Assembly: GCA_964035575.1 (NCBI GenBank)
Contig: OZ037870.1
Coordinates: 1,156,014-1,220,013 of the forward strand
Length of the DNA: 64,000 nucleotides
Source: Rhynchopus sp. YZ270_cl-10
Taxonomy: Eukaryota; Euglenozoa; Diplonemea; Diplonemida; Diplonemidae
Direction of reading: 5' to 3'
The notes below the pieces were generated by a model. The model was not told the DNA's origin. It saw only the letters and a program-made list of their open reading frames with translations, and did not search any database. Below, one piece after another: positions 19,364 through 30,205 of the stretch; the first letter of the stretch is position 1; every line of letters begins with the position of its first letter. A program made the translations under genes and the position numbers.

Positions 19364-20529
19364 GGAGGGTGGTGGTGGTGGGGTGGGGGGTTGGTTTTGG
19401 TGTATGAACTGCGGAATGTTTTTTTTTGGTTCTGTGTGCACGAGATGCACATTTCATATATTTTTTTGACTGTATCTGTTGAATTCGCTTTATAAAAAAA
19501 ACTGAGGTTTCTAAGCGTAAATCCTAAATCTGGGTCACATCGAGTAAAGCGGGATTTTTTTTTATAGCTTTTTTCGCTGTGAAAACCCTCTTTTGTTGCA
19601 AATCCGGAGATTTCGGTGAATTTTGGTCATTTTTGCAAAAAATGACCAAAACCTCAGCACAAAAGTTAGGATTTACACTGATTTCTAGGTTTTTTTTTTT
19701 TGTTCAACCAAATTGAAAAGGAAACCAAATACTATGCAAATGCAACTTGGTGTTTTTCTCTCCTCCCCTTTTGTTTTCAAGATCCGTGTATGGACAGTGA
19801 AAGGGCTGTCTGCATGACAGCTACACTTAGCCCAGCAGATTATCAAAAAAAAAAAGACAAAAAAAAAGCACACAAATTGCGTCTCATGGTTTATACCACT
19901 TTTCAATAGGAACAGGCAGATAACTCAAACTATCGTTTCTTTTGTTTTTGTTTTTTTTTTGTTTTGCCACATGATTTACCCTAGGTTTAAAAAAGGGAGA
20001 CCCAAGATATATCATGGTTTTTTTTCCTCCCCTTTAGAAATATGTGCATGCAAGGATTGGCACTTTTGACCACCTATGGTGATCTTTCAACCCCCAGTTT
20101 CAAAAAAAAAATCCGCGACATTGAGTACAGATCCTGCAACTAGCAGGTGATTGTCAATACAACACAAAAATGCCTCGAATCAAACATTTGGTTCCCCGGT
20201 TTCTAACCTTAACAACTGGGCAACCAATTTCCCTCCAAAATATCTCCCCCTTTTTAAAGATGTGTATACACAGTCATACCCATCTTTCAATTTTTCTTTT
20301 TCTCCCCACCCCCCATCCGGAACGATAACGACAAACATCCCCTCCTCCCCGACATTTTGAGTTTCCTCTACACCCACATTGTTTATAGACCTCCACAGAT
20401 TTACAAAATAATTCGTTTTGGGCATTTTTTTCTTTTCATCTTTCGATTGAAAAGAATATCTTAATCATCTTTCACCCAAGATTGGATATCGAGGGAAAAA
20501 AGGAAGGCAAATCATTGTCTGTTAACACC
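19364..20529 (+). other. Intergenic with one MITE-like element
   Basis: No gene seen. It contains a family-D-like piece near 19432 (GTGTGCACGAGATGCACATTT), the inverted-repeat element at 19494-19697, and near 20440-20475 a family-F piece (TCTTTCGATTGAAAAGAATA) just before the next small gene. Confidence 0.5.
19494..19697. mobile_element. MITE-like inverted-repeat element
   Basis: The left end has AAAAAAACTGAGGTTTC followed by GTAAATCCTAA, and the right end has TTAGGATTTAC followed by a T-run. The core 11 bases match perfectly and the outer ends partly. A second hairpin inside (GGTCATTTTTGCAAAAAATG, 19625-19644, plus flanks) is palindromic. There is no coding content. Confidence 0.45.
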
Positions 20530-20808
20530 ATGGCAGCACCGCGGCTGATGAACGAGAAGGCGAAGTGTCAGCTGTCTGAGCTAATCCGTGATGCGTATTT
20601 GATTCCCACCGCTGCCGACGGCGAGCTTCGTATGATTCTTGAGGACGAGAACAAGGACGTCGAATGTGTGGATTACTTCCTCAGCAAGCTCGCCAACACA
20701 ACAACAACAACAACCCCCGCAGATGGCAGCAAATCACCAACCACAGCTGCATCACCACCATCACCACGCGCCCCAACAATACCAAAGTACAAAAAACCCA
20801 CACAATAA
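20530..20808 (+). CDS. Small Thr/Pro-rich protein, 92 residues, unknown
   Basis: ATG at 20530 opens a 92-residue frame ending TAA at 20806-20808. The first ~55 residues look globular (EKAKCQLSELIRDAYLIP, then GELRMILEDENKDVECVDYF); the rest is a Thr-run and Pro/Ser-rich tail ending KYKKPTQ. GC-rich codons match neighbouring genes. The frame extends 16 codons upstream only through a TTG, which I did not use as the start. I recognise no family. It could be a complete small protein or the first exon of a longer one, since T-runs follow. Confidence 0.55.
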   Translation: MAAPRLMNEKAKCQLSELIRDAYLIPTAADGELRMILEDENKDVECVDYFLSKLANTTTTTTPADGSKSPTTAASPPSPRAPTIPKYKKPTQ

Positions 20809-21401
20809 ATAACGCTCTAATCTTTTCCGATTTTTTTTTTTACAAAAAAAAAATTCGAGAAAACTAAATAACCCCTTACCATACTCACACCCGGATTTCC
20901 GAAGCAGTCTGAATATCTCTTCCCCTGCCCCGAGGATTTTTTTTAAAACCCTTTTAACGCGACCTCCCTTAGCTATTTTTCATCATATTTCATCATATTT
21001 CATCAACTTTTTCTTTTGAACACTCACTTCCCACCCTTCGACCGAGCTGCATTTTTAGCACGTTTTCAACTCACTCACGATCGTTTGATCGTTCCGAATT
21101 GGGTTCACCCGGTACGCTACCCCGCCTACCTTCTTCTCCGGCATTGCGAAAAAGGCCCTGGGCTCGGATGACGCATCTTCGTCGTCGTCATCGACCACCT
21201 CCACCGATGGCTCCCGATTTGGTTGTCAGCTGACCCGTTGAGGTAGTCCGAGTCCATCTGTTGTTGTGTTGTCATGAGAGGGCTTTGTATTTCAACTCTA
21301 CTTTTCTTCTTCTTCTTCTTTTTTCACACCTCCAAAAAATCATCTTCAGTGATGGGGGCGGGCCCTACGGCACACCACCGCGCACCCCTACACCATACAC
21401 T
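20809..21401 (+). other. Spacer before the cullin gene
   Basis: It holds a family-E copy near 21042-21075 (GAGCTGCATTTTTAGCACG then TTTTCAACTC), a family-A tail near 21273-21300 (GAGAGGGCTTTGTATTTCAA) and a TCTTCAG at 21343-21349, a candidate acceptor 52 bases before the cullin ATG. Confidence 0.5.
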
Positions 21402-24400
21402 ATGAGCAGATCGGCACCGAAGAAAGCCCCCCAGCGGACCGGGGCTGCTGCCCCCCCTGCCACCGCTGCCTCCCCCGCAGGCGACAATGCTTTCTCCTTT
21501 GGCGGTGCTGAGGGTGCCCTCAACCTCTCCACACGCCCTTCCTTTACGAAACAAGCCCCTAAGAAGGGTCTGAAGGTGGCAATCAAAATGTCAAACGTTG
21601 CAGCAACACTGCCGCCAGACTTTTTTCAGAAGATGTGGGGAAAGCTTGAGATCGCACTACACGCAATCCACAACCAAAGCCCCGTGGAGTTCCCTCTAGA
21701 AGACCTTTACGGTGCGGTGCGGGACCTCTGTTTAAACAACTGTTCCAACGCATTGTACGAACGATTGGAAACGGCATGTGAATCACATTGCGCCTCCGTC
21801 CTCCATCAGCTCGCAAACGTGCAACTCTCTGGCGCAGATTTTCTCGTTAAAGTAGCAGCAACCTGGGATACAATATGCCTTGAACTTCGTCAAATCCGCG
21901 CAGTGTTTAACGTTCTCGACAGAGAAGTGATTCTTCAGGCAGCAAAAAGGCCGATTTGGGATATGGGGGTCGAGAGGTTTCGCGAGCATTTCTGTTCGCA
22001 GCAGGTTTTGAAGGATAAATGCATTGCTGGTGTAGTGGATTTGATTCATGAAGAACGGAAAGGCGCGTCGGTGGACACAATCCTCGTGAAAACCATCACG
22101 TCGATGCTGAAGGACATCAAGCTGTACGACACCTTCGAGCCTAAGATGATACAAAGTGCGACAACGTTCTTCAAGGAGGAGGCCGCAAAGACAGCGCAGA
22201 AGGACGACGCGATCCGGCAGTACAACAACCTTGTGCAGGGCTACCTCTCTGCAGAGAAGACAAGAGCGGACACATACCTTACAAAACACTCCAAAAAGAG
22301 TCTCATAAATTCAATAGAAGTGCATATGATTGCTGAGGTATTCCCCCCTTTTTTTTTCACCCCTTTAGCTGTGGCTTGGGAATCAATTCCCGTGGAGAAG
22401 TAGTGTCTTGCGCCTGCCGATGAACGGTGAGGCGTTTGCACTTTTCAACGTCTCTCTCTTTTTTTTTTTCTCTTTCAAACCTTCGAGGAGTCGACGCTGA
22501 TGGACAAAACTCTTTCGATTGAAAATAATATCTCAATCATCTTTCAAACCTCCCCCTTTCACAGCCCGCGGCAGACATTGTTAACAACGGATTTGCATAT
22601 CTGCTGTCGCGGAATCTCCATGCAGACCTTGCACTGATGCACACACATTTTTCTTATGCGAATGTCCAAAAGCTTCCTCTCATGCTCAAGGCCTTCCGCG
22701 AGTACATCATTGTACGTGGCAAGCAACGTGTCAGCGACGCCTCCGCAGACGCCTCGCTTATCGAAGACTTGCTGGCATTGAAGAAGACCATCGACGAGGT
22801 AGTCGCAACAGCCTTTGCCAAGGAGCTCCCGTTTGTGACATGTACACGAGACTCTTTGGAGCATGTGCTCTCAATAAGAGGTGAAAAGCCGGCACACCTC
22901 TTGGCAAAGCACATCGACACCACGATGCGGTCCGGCAACAAGGAGAGCGAGGAGAATATTGAGATGTTTCTGGACAGCTGTCTTGACCTGCTGCGTCTCA
23001 TCAAGGCGAAGGTATGGCTAGGTTGGTTATGTTGGGGTGTGCAAAATTAGAAAGAAGTGTAAAAAACCCAGCCTTCGGGAGAATTTGTGCAGAACCCGTC
23101 CTCGGAGAGGTGATTATTGTCGACGAACTGCAAAAAAAACAAAAATTCCACCTACAGGACTCCTTCGAAGCCTTCTACAGCAAAGACTTCGCAAAGCGTC
23201 TTCTCTTCAACCGCTCTGCAGGCAAGGACATCGAGCAGCTCTTCATCGGGAAGCTCAAGGCCGAATGCGGGCCGAGCTTTACCCAAAAGCTGGAGGGGAT
23301 GCTTACGGTATGCTCAATGCTCTCTTATTCTCTACAGGACTCCTCGGGGTTTTTGTCCCACATTACTCCCACTCCTTCCCCAAACAACACAGGACCTCGA
23401 TGTGTCTCAGGATCTTGCGTTGGCATACAAAAACGAGGCAGTTGACCAGTCACTGCAGGTTACTGTCCTGACCGGCCAGCATTGGCCAAAGTACCCGACC
23501 TGTGACGTGCTTTTGCCGGTAAAGATGAAAAATTCTTTGAAAGAGTTTGAGAAGTTCTACCTGGGCAAGCACAAAGGGCGTAAGGTCGAGTGGAATACGT
23601 GTCTCTGCACCTGCACTGTCAAGGCGGTTATGGCGAAGTGGAAGAAGGAGTTGATAGTCTCGCTCCTGCAGGCGCTTGTGTTGCTAGCCTTTAACGACGT
23701 TGAGGAGTGCAGCTTTGCAGACATCTGCGCCAAGCTGGGCACAAAGGACGCTGAGTTGACCAGAGCCATACAACATCTCACGTTTTCTCAGGTATTTTAT
23801 TCACGCCTTTCAGTGCTCAACATTCACCTTTTGATTGTTTAAAGTCTTCTTTCTCACAATTTGGTAAAACAACATCTACAGAATCGCATCCTGAAGCGTA
23901 AGGTGAAGGGCGGTAAGGAGATTGCCGAGACAGATGTCTTCAAGATCAACGAAGACTTCCAACACAAGAACTACCGTGTGCGCATGAACCTCATGATGAA
24001 GGACTCCGACCAAGAGACCAAGGCCACCACAGAGAAGGTGGTGGAGGACCGCAAGCACAGCATCGATGCCTGCATCGTGCGCACAATGAAGTCACGCAAA
24101 ATAGTATGTCTTTCGTCCCCCCCGCCTTTGGGTGCTACTTCATTGTCTTTGTTTGATTCACTTTGATTCACACACCAAACACTAAATGCAGTTGCACACT
24201 TTTTCCATTTTTTGTTTTCCCCGACTTTGAGCGCAAAAAACAAAGACCCGATCTATTTTTAGCCTCAAAGAGGTTTCCTCTTAGCCAGTCAGTGGGAGCG
24301 TATTGCAGTAACACCACAGAATATTTATTACACACTTTACGCACAAACAAAAACTGCACTTCATCTAAACCACAGCTATCGCACGCAGAACTGATCAGTG

Positions 24401-24528
24401 TTGTCCTCGCACAGCTGAACTTCCCAACGCAACCAGCTGACCTGAAGAAACGGGTCGAGTTCTTGATTGAACGGGAATACCTTACACGCGACGAGGACAA
24501 ACAGAACATCTACCACTACGTGGCGTGA
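21402..24528 (+). CDS. Cullin (CUL4-like), 6 exons
   Basis: Exons 21402-22337, 22565-23011, 23158-23307, 23393-23791, 23882-24103 and 24376-24528 join in frame to 768 residues; every intron is GT-AG with a GTAT donor. Residues 1-60 are Pro/Ala-rich and disordered, then [12 protein letters not shown] starts the first cullin repeat in the style of CUL4. The cullin-homology region is clear: [18 protein letters not shown], then WPKYP and [15 protein letters not shown]. The winged-helix end has the neddylation context [12 protein letters not shown] (acceptor about Lys714) and closes IYHYVA. Cullins scaffold RING ubiquitin ligases; a CUL4 type would use DDB1-like adaptors. Intron 1 carries a family-B repeat and intron 5 a family-I hairpin. 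The assignment to CUL4 rather than CUL3 rests on the N-terminus only. Confidence 0.93.
22377..22456 (+). repeat. Family-B dispersed repeat inside cullin intron 1
   Basis: It runs from GGGAATCAATTCCCGTGGAG through GTAGTGTCTTGCG to GATGAACGGTGAGGCGTTTG and the pyrimidine tail. The same intron also holds a family-F piece (TCTTTCGATTGAAAATAATA, near 22512-22531). The intron still has proper splice sites, so the insertion is tolerated. Confidence 0.65.
24214..24285 (+). repeat. Family-I hairpin-type repeat in cullin intron 5
   Basis: GACTTTGAGCGCAAAAAACA, then AAAGACCCGATC and CCTCAAAGAGG match the family-I element at 11117-11190 and the copy at 41453-41497. The CTTTGAGC and GCCTCAAAG parts can pair as a hairpin. 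Confidence 0.5.
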
Positions 24529-25948
24529 GGGATATGGGGGGTAGGGGTTGATGTCTCCAGCACTGTGCAATACATAACCACCAGTTTTTTTTAATTTTAG
24601 TTTCAGCATGCAGAAGGCGTTAAAACAAAAATGTTGTAACGTAACATAAACTATTCATAACATTTGTTTGCATGAGCACGACTGAGCTGCGTTTTAGCAC
24701 GTTTCAACTTCTCTTTGTTATAACGCCCTGTGTATGTTTTAAATGTAGAAAATATATAAGAATTGTGCACAAAAAAGGGGGGAGGGGGGTGGAAAATGCA
24801 AAAAAAAAATTAAAAAAGGTCAGACCAGAGTTCATAATTGTCTCATCTCTGCTACACTCTTGGGATGGAGGTGTGCCGTCTGTACTGCATTCTCGCTGCT
24901 AAACGTGACATTGTTTTATACATGATGGGTGGAATTTGTGCGACGGGTGGCAACGCACAGAGACATCTTTTCAGTATTACAGAAAAGCTAACCAAAATTT
25001 TCGATGTTGTGACACCCTCCCAGAACAAAAAAGAATGACTACTAATACCAGCAAAATGGAAAGATGTCGTGCAAAAAGAAAAAAAAAAAACAAAATATTT
25101 CAAAAAAAAACCAAAAGGAGAAAATGAAACGAAATCCACCAAAGGTTTTCGACCGTTTGGAAAAAAAAAAAAAAAAACAATATAGTGGAGCACACTCTAG
25201 GGTGGCTACACTGATACAACCAAGTTTTCAAAAACAAAAAATGACGTATCCTGACATCTCCCGAACGTTGACAATATATTTGGCGTTTCTTGCTTTTGTC
25301 GATACTGAGAAAACAAGTTAGTATTCGTGAAAATCCTACACGAAGAAAAGGCCTTTCTCTCCTCCCCCTCTCCCCACCCACCCTATCCCGGTCTCCCCGC
25401 CTTTGGGTAACCCCCATACCTTCAATCTCCAGCTATCATGATAAACAAAGAAAAGCCTCTGTCTCCTCATCTCTTCCACACCCCCCCACTACCCAGTTCC
25501 ATAATAGTTGTACAGCTGCAGGGACCGAATAGTATGAGGGGGAGGTTTTTTTTCCCGCCCCTTCTCTCCTCCGTTCACACTGCATACATCCATCTCTGAC
25601 TTCATGTCTACACCACCACTACAGAGCACAAAACACAAAACAATAACAGTGGAGATTGCACAACTGTGGCAACACAACCGAGGCAACCACACTACTCCAA
25701 CAATTTATCATTTTTTTTTTTTTTTTTTTAAACCCTTCTCCCTTCACACCGCATACTTCCCCCCACAGAGATACCCTGGTTGTCTCTTTCGAGAGAAACA
25801 CAAAAAAGAAACCACAACCTCCATACACTTACCCCTCTTCTTTCCCCTTTTTTTTTTCCGGTTCTGATTTTTTTTTTTGTAACAACCCCATTTATTTTTC
25901 CCTATTTTCCCTTCATATTTTGAGTTCGCGACAAATGAAAAGGAGAAA
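24529..25948 (+). other. Intergenic with family E, G and H repeats
   Basis: No gene seen. Repeat copies: family E at about 24678-24715, family G at 24818-24913, and family H near 24925-24970 and 25648-25690 (GTGGAGATTGCACAACTGTG). The remainder is A/T-runs and C/T-rich DNA. Confidence 0.5.
24818..24913 (+). repeat. Family-G dispersed repeat (~95 bp)
   Basis: It starts GGTCAGACCAGAGTTCATAA and continues CTCTTGGGATGGAGGTGTG. Two other copies lie at 30121-30205 and 52623-52715 in the same orientation, each preceded by an A-rich stretch. Confidence 0.7.
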
Positions 25949-26698
25949 ATGAGGGTGTTGTTTTGTGTTGCTTTGATAGCGTTGTGGATACCTGGAGGGG
26001 ATGCGCAGGACAACACGAATGCTCCCGTGAATGCGACCGATTCTGCCTCCTCTGATGAAGGCGACGAGAAGAAAGCGATGATTGTAGTCGTAGCTGTCGT
26101 TGTCGCCACTATAGGCCTCCTCATTGCCTTCTACTTCAACCGCAATGCCTGCAACAACAATGCCAACGCTCCCCCACCTACCCCTGTTGCTGATCCACGG
26201 AAACAACACCTCACGCAAAATAATAGCCCCAGGCAGGGTCGTATTGACAGAAGCCTGATGAATGACCCTCCATCCCCTTCACCACAACACCTCCAACCAA
26301 GGCAAGCACGATCCTACGAACCTCCCGATCAAAAAATTGAAATCCTCCACGCCGAAGAAGAGGAAGAGGAAGAGCAGTACAGCCCATCAATGATCTCACC
26401 AAACCACCTTATGTCGCCTCTAGGATACGGAGGGGTAAAGATAGAACGGTACCAAAGGTCAAACTCTGGGTTTTCGGACTCCCCGATGTCCTCCCGTGGA
26501 GGGTCCTTCGGGGCTGCCTCAAAACGTTCAAGTGGTAGGGGCTCTCCCCTAGACAAAGACCACGTCGCGCTGCTTGATTCACGGATATACCGTCTTCCCA
26601 AAGGAGGGGGTTCAGGAAGTGCAAGGTCTATGGAGGGTCTAGTAGGGACTTTCCGTGGTAAGGATGCTGTCGAGGAGGAAGGGACGAATTTTGTGTAA
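25949..26698 (+). CDS. Type I single-pass membrane protein with long cytosolic tail, 249 residues
   Basis: ATG at 25949 starts a signal peptide (about residues 1-19, ending GDA). A short ectodomain with two possible N-glycosylation sites follows (NAT, and an NTNAPVN stretch rich in Asn). A membrane helix spans about residues 43-65 (MIVVVAVVVATIGLLIAFYF). The cytosolic side is about 180 residues, low in complexity and rich in Pro, Ser, Gln and Arg, with an acidic run of seven Glu (EEEEEEE) near residue 140. The layout resembles the tail of the receptor gene at 33444, but I see no shared domain. Function unknown. Confidence 0.75.
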   Translation: MRVLFCVALIALWIPGGDAQDNTNAPVNATDSASSDEGDEKKAMIVVVAVVVATIGLLIAFYFNRNACNNNANAPPPTPVADPRKQHLTQNNSPRQGRIDRSLMNDPPSPSPQHLQPRQARSYEPPDQKIEILHAEEEEEEEQYSPSMISPNHLMSPLGYGGVKIERYQRSNSGFSDSPMSSRGGSFGAASKRSSGRGSPLDKDHVALLDSRIYRLPKGGGSGSARSMEGLVGTFRGKDAVEEEGTNFV

Positions 26699-26827
26699 AG
26701 GGGGATGAAAAAAAGGGAGTTTTTTTTTTTTTTTTTGTGAGTTTTTTTTATTGTTGATAACGACTGCTTGATTTTTTTTTTTTTTTGTCATACGATACAC
26801 CCTTCTCTCTACGGTTTTTGGTATATG

Positions 26828-26940
26828 CCAATGAAGTGCTGTCTTGGGGGTTTCTCGGGGGTTTGATAACCCCGTGGAGAAGTAGTGTCTTTGCGTCTGT
26901 TGATGAACGGTGAGGCGTTTGTGCTTTTTTAACGCTTCTT
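26828..26940 (+). repeat. Family-B dispersed repeat, long copy
   Basis: It opens with CCAATGAAGTGCTGTC, has a T-arm-like GGGGGTTTGATAACCCCGTG and continues GATGAACGGTGAGGCGTTTG with a pyrimidine tail. It is the same order as at 32151-32252. Confidence 0.7.
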
Positions 26941-27007
26941 TATTGAGTATTGTTTGGGTCTTCTTGTAGATTCTCTTTTTTTTTTTTTTTTTTTTTTTTT
27001 GTGCTTT

Positions 27008-27896
27008 CAGGGCTTCCCGCAGGATCTGGAGTTTTGGCCTCCCAGGGGGACCAGCCAAAAAAAGGTGAAAAAAAAAATTTTTTCGCGCCTTGTTGTGTGT
27101 GGTGTAACATTAACGCTGACGCTACGTTACGTTACGCGCCTTTACGCACTTTAAGTGGTCAAAAAAAAATTTCGCCTCCGGCGAAAATGTCCCGGCAAAC
27201 CGTTAAAACTGCTGCATTCACTCGCATATTGCATATCATCTCACGTTCCCCACCTTTGCGGAATAAGAAAAAATATGTCAGGTCGGTAGCGTGCAGACGT
27301 TTCCTCGTATAGACATCTACAAAAAGAAACGACAGTCATGGCAAAGGTTCCTGGCGAAGCCACGGTACGCAACATTTCAAAATACTGTGCTTAAAATTGC
27401 ACATTTTACAGCCGAACTATGTCATGGGTGGCTTGCAAGCTTGCGCCGCAGGCGCACGGTACGCTACTTTTTTCCTTTCGCCATGCTGCATGCTTCCTTT
27501 TCCTTCGGCGTTTGACCAATTGAGTCGCGTTCTGGCTGTGACGGGGTCACTTTGTTCATGAGGCATACTCGTGGTTCTTTGCAACCGTTATTTTCTGCCT
27601 CTTCGGAGCCTGAGCCGATAACTGGGACTCCGCCGGTCGCTTTGCAAATTCCATTATGGAAATCTGTCTTGGTCCGGAGGACTTTTTTGGTGCCATCCTT
27701 TCCCCCTGTTAGTTGCCTGTATTTGGATGCGCGGGGACGGGAGGGTGGGAATAATTAAAAAAAATGTGGAAAATTCCTAATAGGCAGCCTCGGAACACTC
27801 AAGGGCAGGCTGGTCCCCCCTGGTCCCCCCTTATTATTTTTTTTTTCGCCCAGGGGGACCAGTGGTCCCCCCTGGTCCCCCCTGTGGGAAGCCCTG
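27008..27896 (+). mobile_element. hAT-like non-autonomous DNA element (889 bp)
   Basis: Ends are inverted: CAGGGCTTCCCGCAGG on the left and CCTGTGGGAAGCCCTG on the right. Subterminal sequences match, in reverse orientation, the element at 44318-45843 on both sides (GGGGGACCAGCC... and CAAGGGCAGGCTGGTCC). It sits inside a family-C repeat: the flanks read TGCTTTCA before and GGCTTTCA after, a near-perfect 8-base duplication typical of hAT insertion. No transposase motif is recognisable inside. Confidence 0.65.
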
Positions 27897-27954
27897 GCTT
27901 TCATCCAGCTGGCATGGGTCAGCGGGAGGTGCCTGCATTAATAACTTCACTTTT
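27897..27954 (+). repeat. Family-C repeat, split by the hAT-like element
   Basis: GCTTTCATCCAGCTGGCATG, GGTCAGCGGGAGGTGCCTGC and TAATAACTTCACTTTT match copies at 42326-42388 and 42972-43029. The first bases of the copy are repeated on the far side of the 27008-27896 insertion. Confidence 0.7.
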
Positions 27955-28104
27955 TAAATTGATACGCTATGGGTGCTTGGGGGGGGGGTTAAATTTTTCT
28001 CCTTTATTTTCGTTTTGTGAGGTAGGATGCGGGCGTATCTCTTTTATGTCTGCATTAGAAAACTTCTCCCCGTTCTTTTCTCTTTTCTTTTCTTCTTTCT
28101 TTAG

Positions 28105-28210
28105 ATGTAAACCACAAAAATGGCTGTAGCTGCATAGTTTGGGGGGGTCCACCCGGTCATGTAGCAAAAGGTACGCTATCACGAAAGGGATTTTGTATTT
28201 TCAAATCAAA
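28105..28210 (+). repeat. Family-A dispersed repeat (~105 bp)
   Basis: It begins ATGTAAACCACAAAAATGGC, has GGGGGTCCACCCGGTCATG in the middle and ends GTATTTTCAAATCAAA. It matches 28489-28597 and 39901-40004 over the full length, and truncated copies at 21273, 30486, 30875, 36015, 51196 and 53285. Confidence 0.7.
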
Positions 28211-28488
28211 TTTCTAAGCGAGACCGAAGGCTTCCCTAACTTTTACGTATTTTTTTTTAATTGCGAGAATACATGGGGACACTTTTGATGTACACCCACC
28301 GCCGAAAAATGTAGTGGATGAGAACACATTTTCCCCACCTAATTTCCTCCTATTTTTTTTGTGATAAAAGTGACTGATCACTGAAGAGAAGGCCCATCCC
28401 ATACTACCTCCCTTCCTTTTTTTATGTTTGCTCAGGTGTCTCCACTTCCCAATCCTCTGAGAGGCAGCGGTGGAGGCGTAATGGACAA

Positions 28489-28597
28489 ATGTAAACCACA
28501 AAAGGGAAAACGCATGGTTTTTCGGGTCCACCACCCCCAGTGTTTCTGGTCACAAAAGGTGTCACGAAAAGGAGGGCTTTTATATTGCAAATCACAA
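28489..28597 (+). repeat. Family-A dispersed repeat, diverged full-length copy
   Basis: ATGTAAACCACAAAAGGG, then GGGTCCACCACCCCCAGTG, then a TCACGAAAAGGAGGGCTTTT tail. It lies only 280 bases after another family-A copy. Confidence 0.6.
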
Positions 28598-29183
28598 TTT
28601 TTTAAAAGGGTGACTGAGCACACGGCTTTTCATCTTTATCATTTCTTTTGGGGTGGCTGAAGGGGGGGGGTGATTATCACTTCTTGCGTACTTTGTGTAC
28701 ATTCCTCATTTAGCCACACCACTTTTCCCTTTTTCTTCTTCTGCTATCAATTTATTGAATGCAAATGTTGAAATACTTTTTATAGACAAAACCCCTTCTC
28801 CTTCTCTAGCACTTCTCGCCTGTCATGGTACTATTGTCACAACAAAAAGATGCACAATATGCATCCTTTACCAGCGGGGGTACTCGCACCCTGTCCCGTG
28901 CTACTACAGTACGCTATCGCTGGCCACAGCAGGTTCCTTGAGGTGAAGTCACCCTGCCCCTTACCATGGGCGCACAGGGATTACGGAAAGCTATCGATGA
29001 CGCTTTGACGACATTGATACAAGTAGAGTATTTTTATTGCGAAATATTTTGTTTTCAACTTACCTTCCTTCACCCCCCCTGTAAGGGCAACCGTAGGTGA
29101 AGTAAGGTATAGTATTGAAATCGATGTGGGGGGGGAGTAAAGGGTCAATTTTACAAAACCAGATTTTGAGGAAAATTTTAGCC

Positions 29184-29300
29184 GAAAATGGGCCCCACGT
29201 ATAAGCAACCGGGCTCATATTTCTCAAAATTTAAGTGGTCAAAAAATTGTCCAATTTTCGAGATTGACCCCACCACTGCACGGGCGGAGCCCAAAAATGC
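29184..29300 (+). repeat. Diverged repeat shared with 38126-38222
   Basis: Both copies read GGG[CT]TCATATTT, AAAATTTAAGT, TTTTCGAGATTGACCCCACC (here) and a GC[AG]CGGG...GC[CT]C.. end. Order and spacing are kept, but many bases differ. The other copy lies inside the 37598-39328 element, so this may be a decayed fragment of the same family. Confidence 0.5.
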
Positions 29301-29421
29301 AAATAAGGACCCTTTTTAATTTGTTCTCTTGAAATGTGTAATTTCATGTTTTCGCGAAAAAATAACGACTGATCCCACAAGGGTTGAAGGAAGGTGGTTG
29401 AAAACAACAATAACAACAAGG

Positions 29422-29859
29422 ACAAGTAATTGCTAAGAAAAAAACGGGGTGTGCTGTGGAAAACCCCGCGCGATTTTCGAAACCACCGTAGCATCCTGGC
29501 GATTTGCTGGAGGTGCTGATGTGCCTGGTGTGATCGATGTGTTGTAGTCTGTGCATTCTGTGCTTCTTCCGCACTCCAACGACGACGACAATGTGGGGAG
29601 CCTGTGGACAAAAACGAGCTGGAACACGCCGAGCCTACTGAGCCGACGTCCAACAACGCTATCGAGCAGATGGTGCTGGACGGAGAGGACAGCGCCCCTT
29701 CTTGAACGTTTCAGATGCTGGCGTCCCAGTGGATCTGGCAGCGTACGAAGAGCGTTAACATACCTGCAGAAGAGCAGAATGCTGGACGTGCTGTAGATTA
29801 TTTCTACAGGATGGAGTTCCACATCACACCCCGTTTTTTTTCCGATAGCAATTACTTGT
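29422..29859. mobile_element. Inverted-repeat DNA element with a Cys-rich coding remnant
   Basis: Long ends match in inverse: ACAAGTAATTGCT at 29422-29434 against AGCAATTACTTGT at 29847-29859. Further in, AACGGGGTGTGCTGTGGAA pairs with TTCCACATCACACCCCGTT. Inside, 29520-29705 (+) reads as an open frame with Cys pairs (CAWCDRC, CAFCASS), a basic RRRQC and an acidic tail ending in a stop; it has no ATG. The Cys pattern is loosely like the C-terminal finger of piggyBac transposases, but that is a weak guess. No target duplication is obvious. Confidence 0.55.
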
Positions 29860-30120
29860 TTGTTTAGTAATTTACGAAAGTAGCAGTTTTTTCTTTGGTT
29901 ATTTGCCATTTTTTTCTATCCTCTTTTGAAGTGTCTGCGTCCGATATACAACGTGGCGTTTATTCTTTTCAACGTCTTTTTTGGTGCGGTAAATTCAATG
30001 TGAAGTACAAATGTGAAAGTGTACAAATGTGTGTTTGCTCGTCGGATTTCACACTCAATCCAAGTTTTTCTTTATTGTCAAAAACAAAAGCAAAGTGTAT
30101 CAATTTATTGTCAAAAAAAC

Positions 30121-30205
30121 GTCAGACCAGAGTGTCATGTGTCGTACTCTGCCACATTCTTGACAGAGGTGTGCTGTCTGCAGCATCCTGGCCTGACATT
30201 GTCAC
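30121..30205 (+). repeat. Family-G dispersed repeat
   Basis: GTCAGACCAGAGTGTCATG, then CACATTCTTGACAGAGGTG and TGCTGTCTGCAGCATCC. Second of three copies. Confidence 0.7.
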
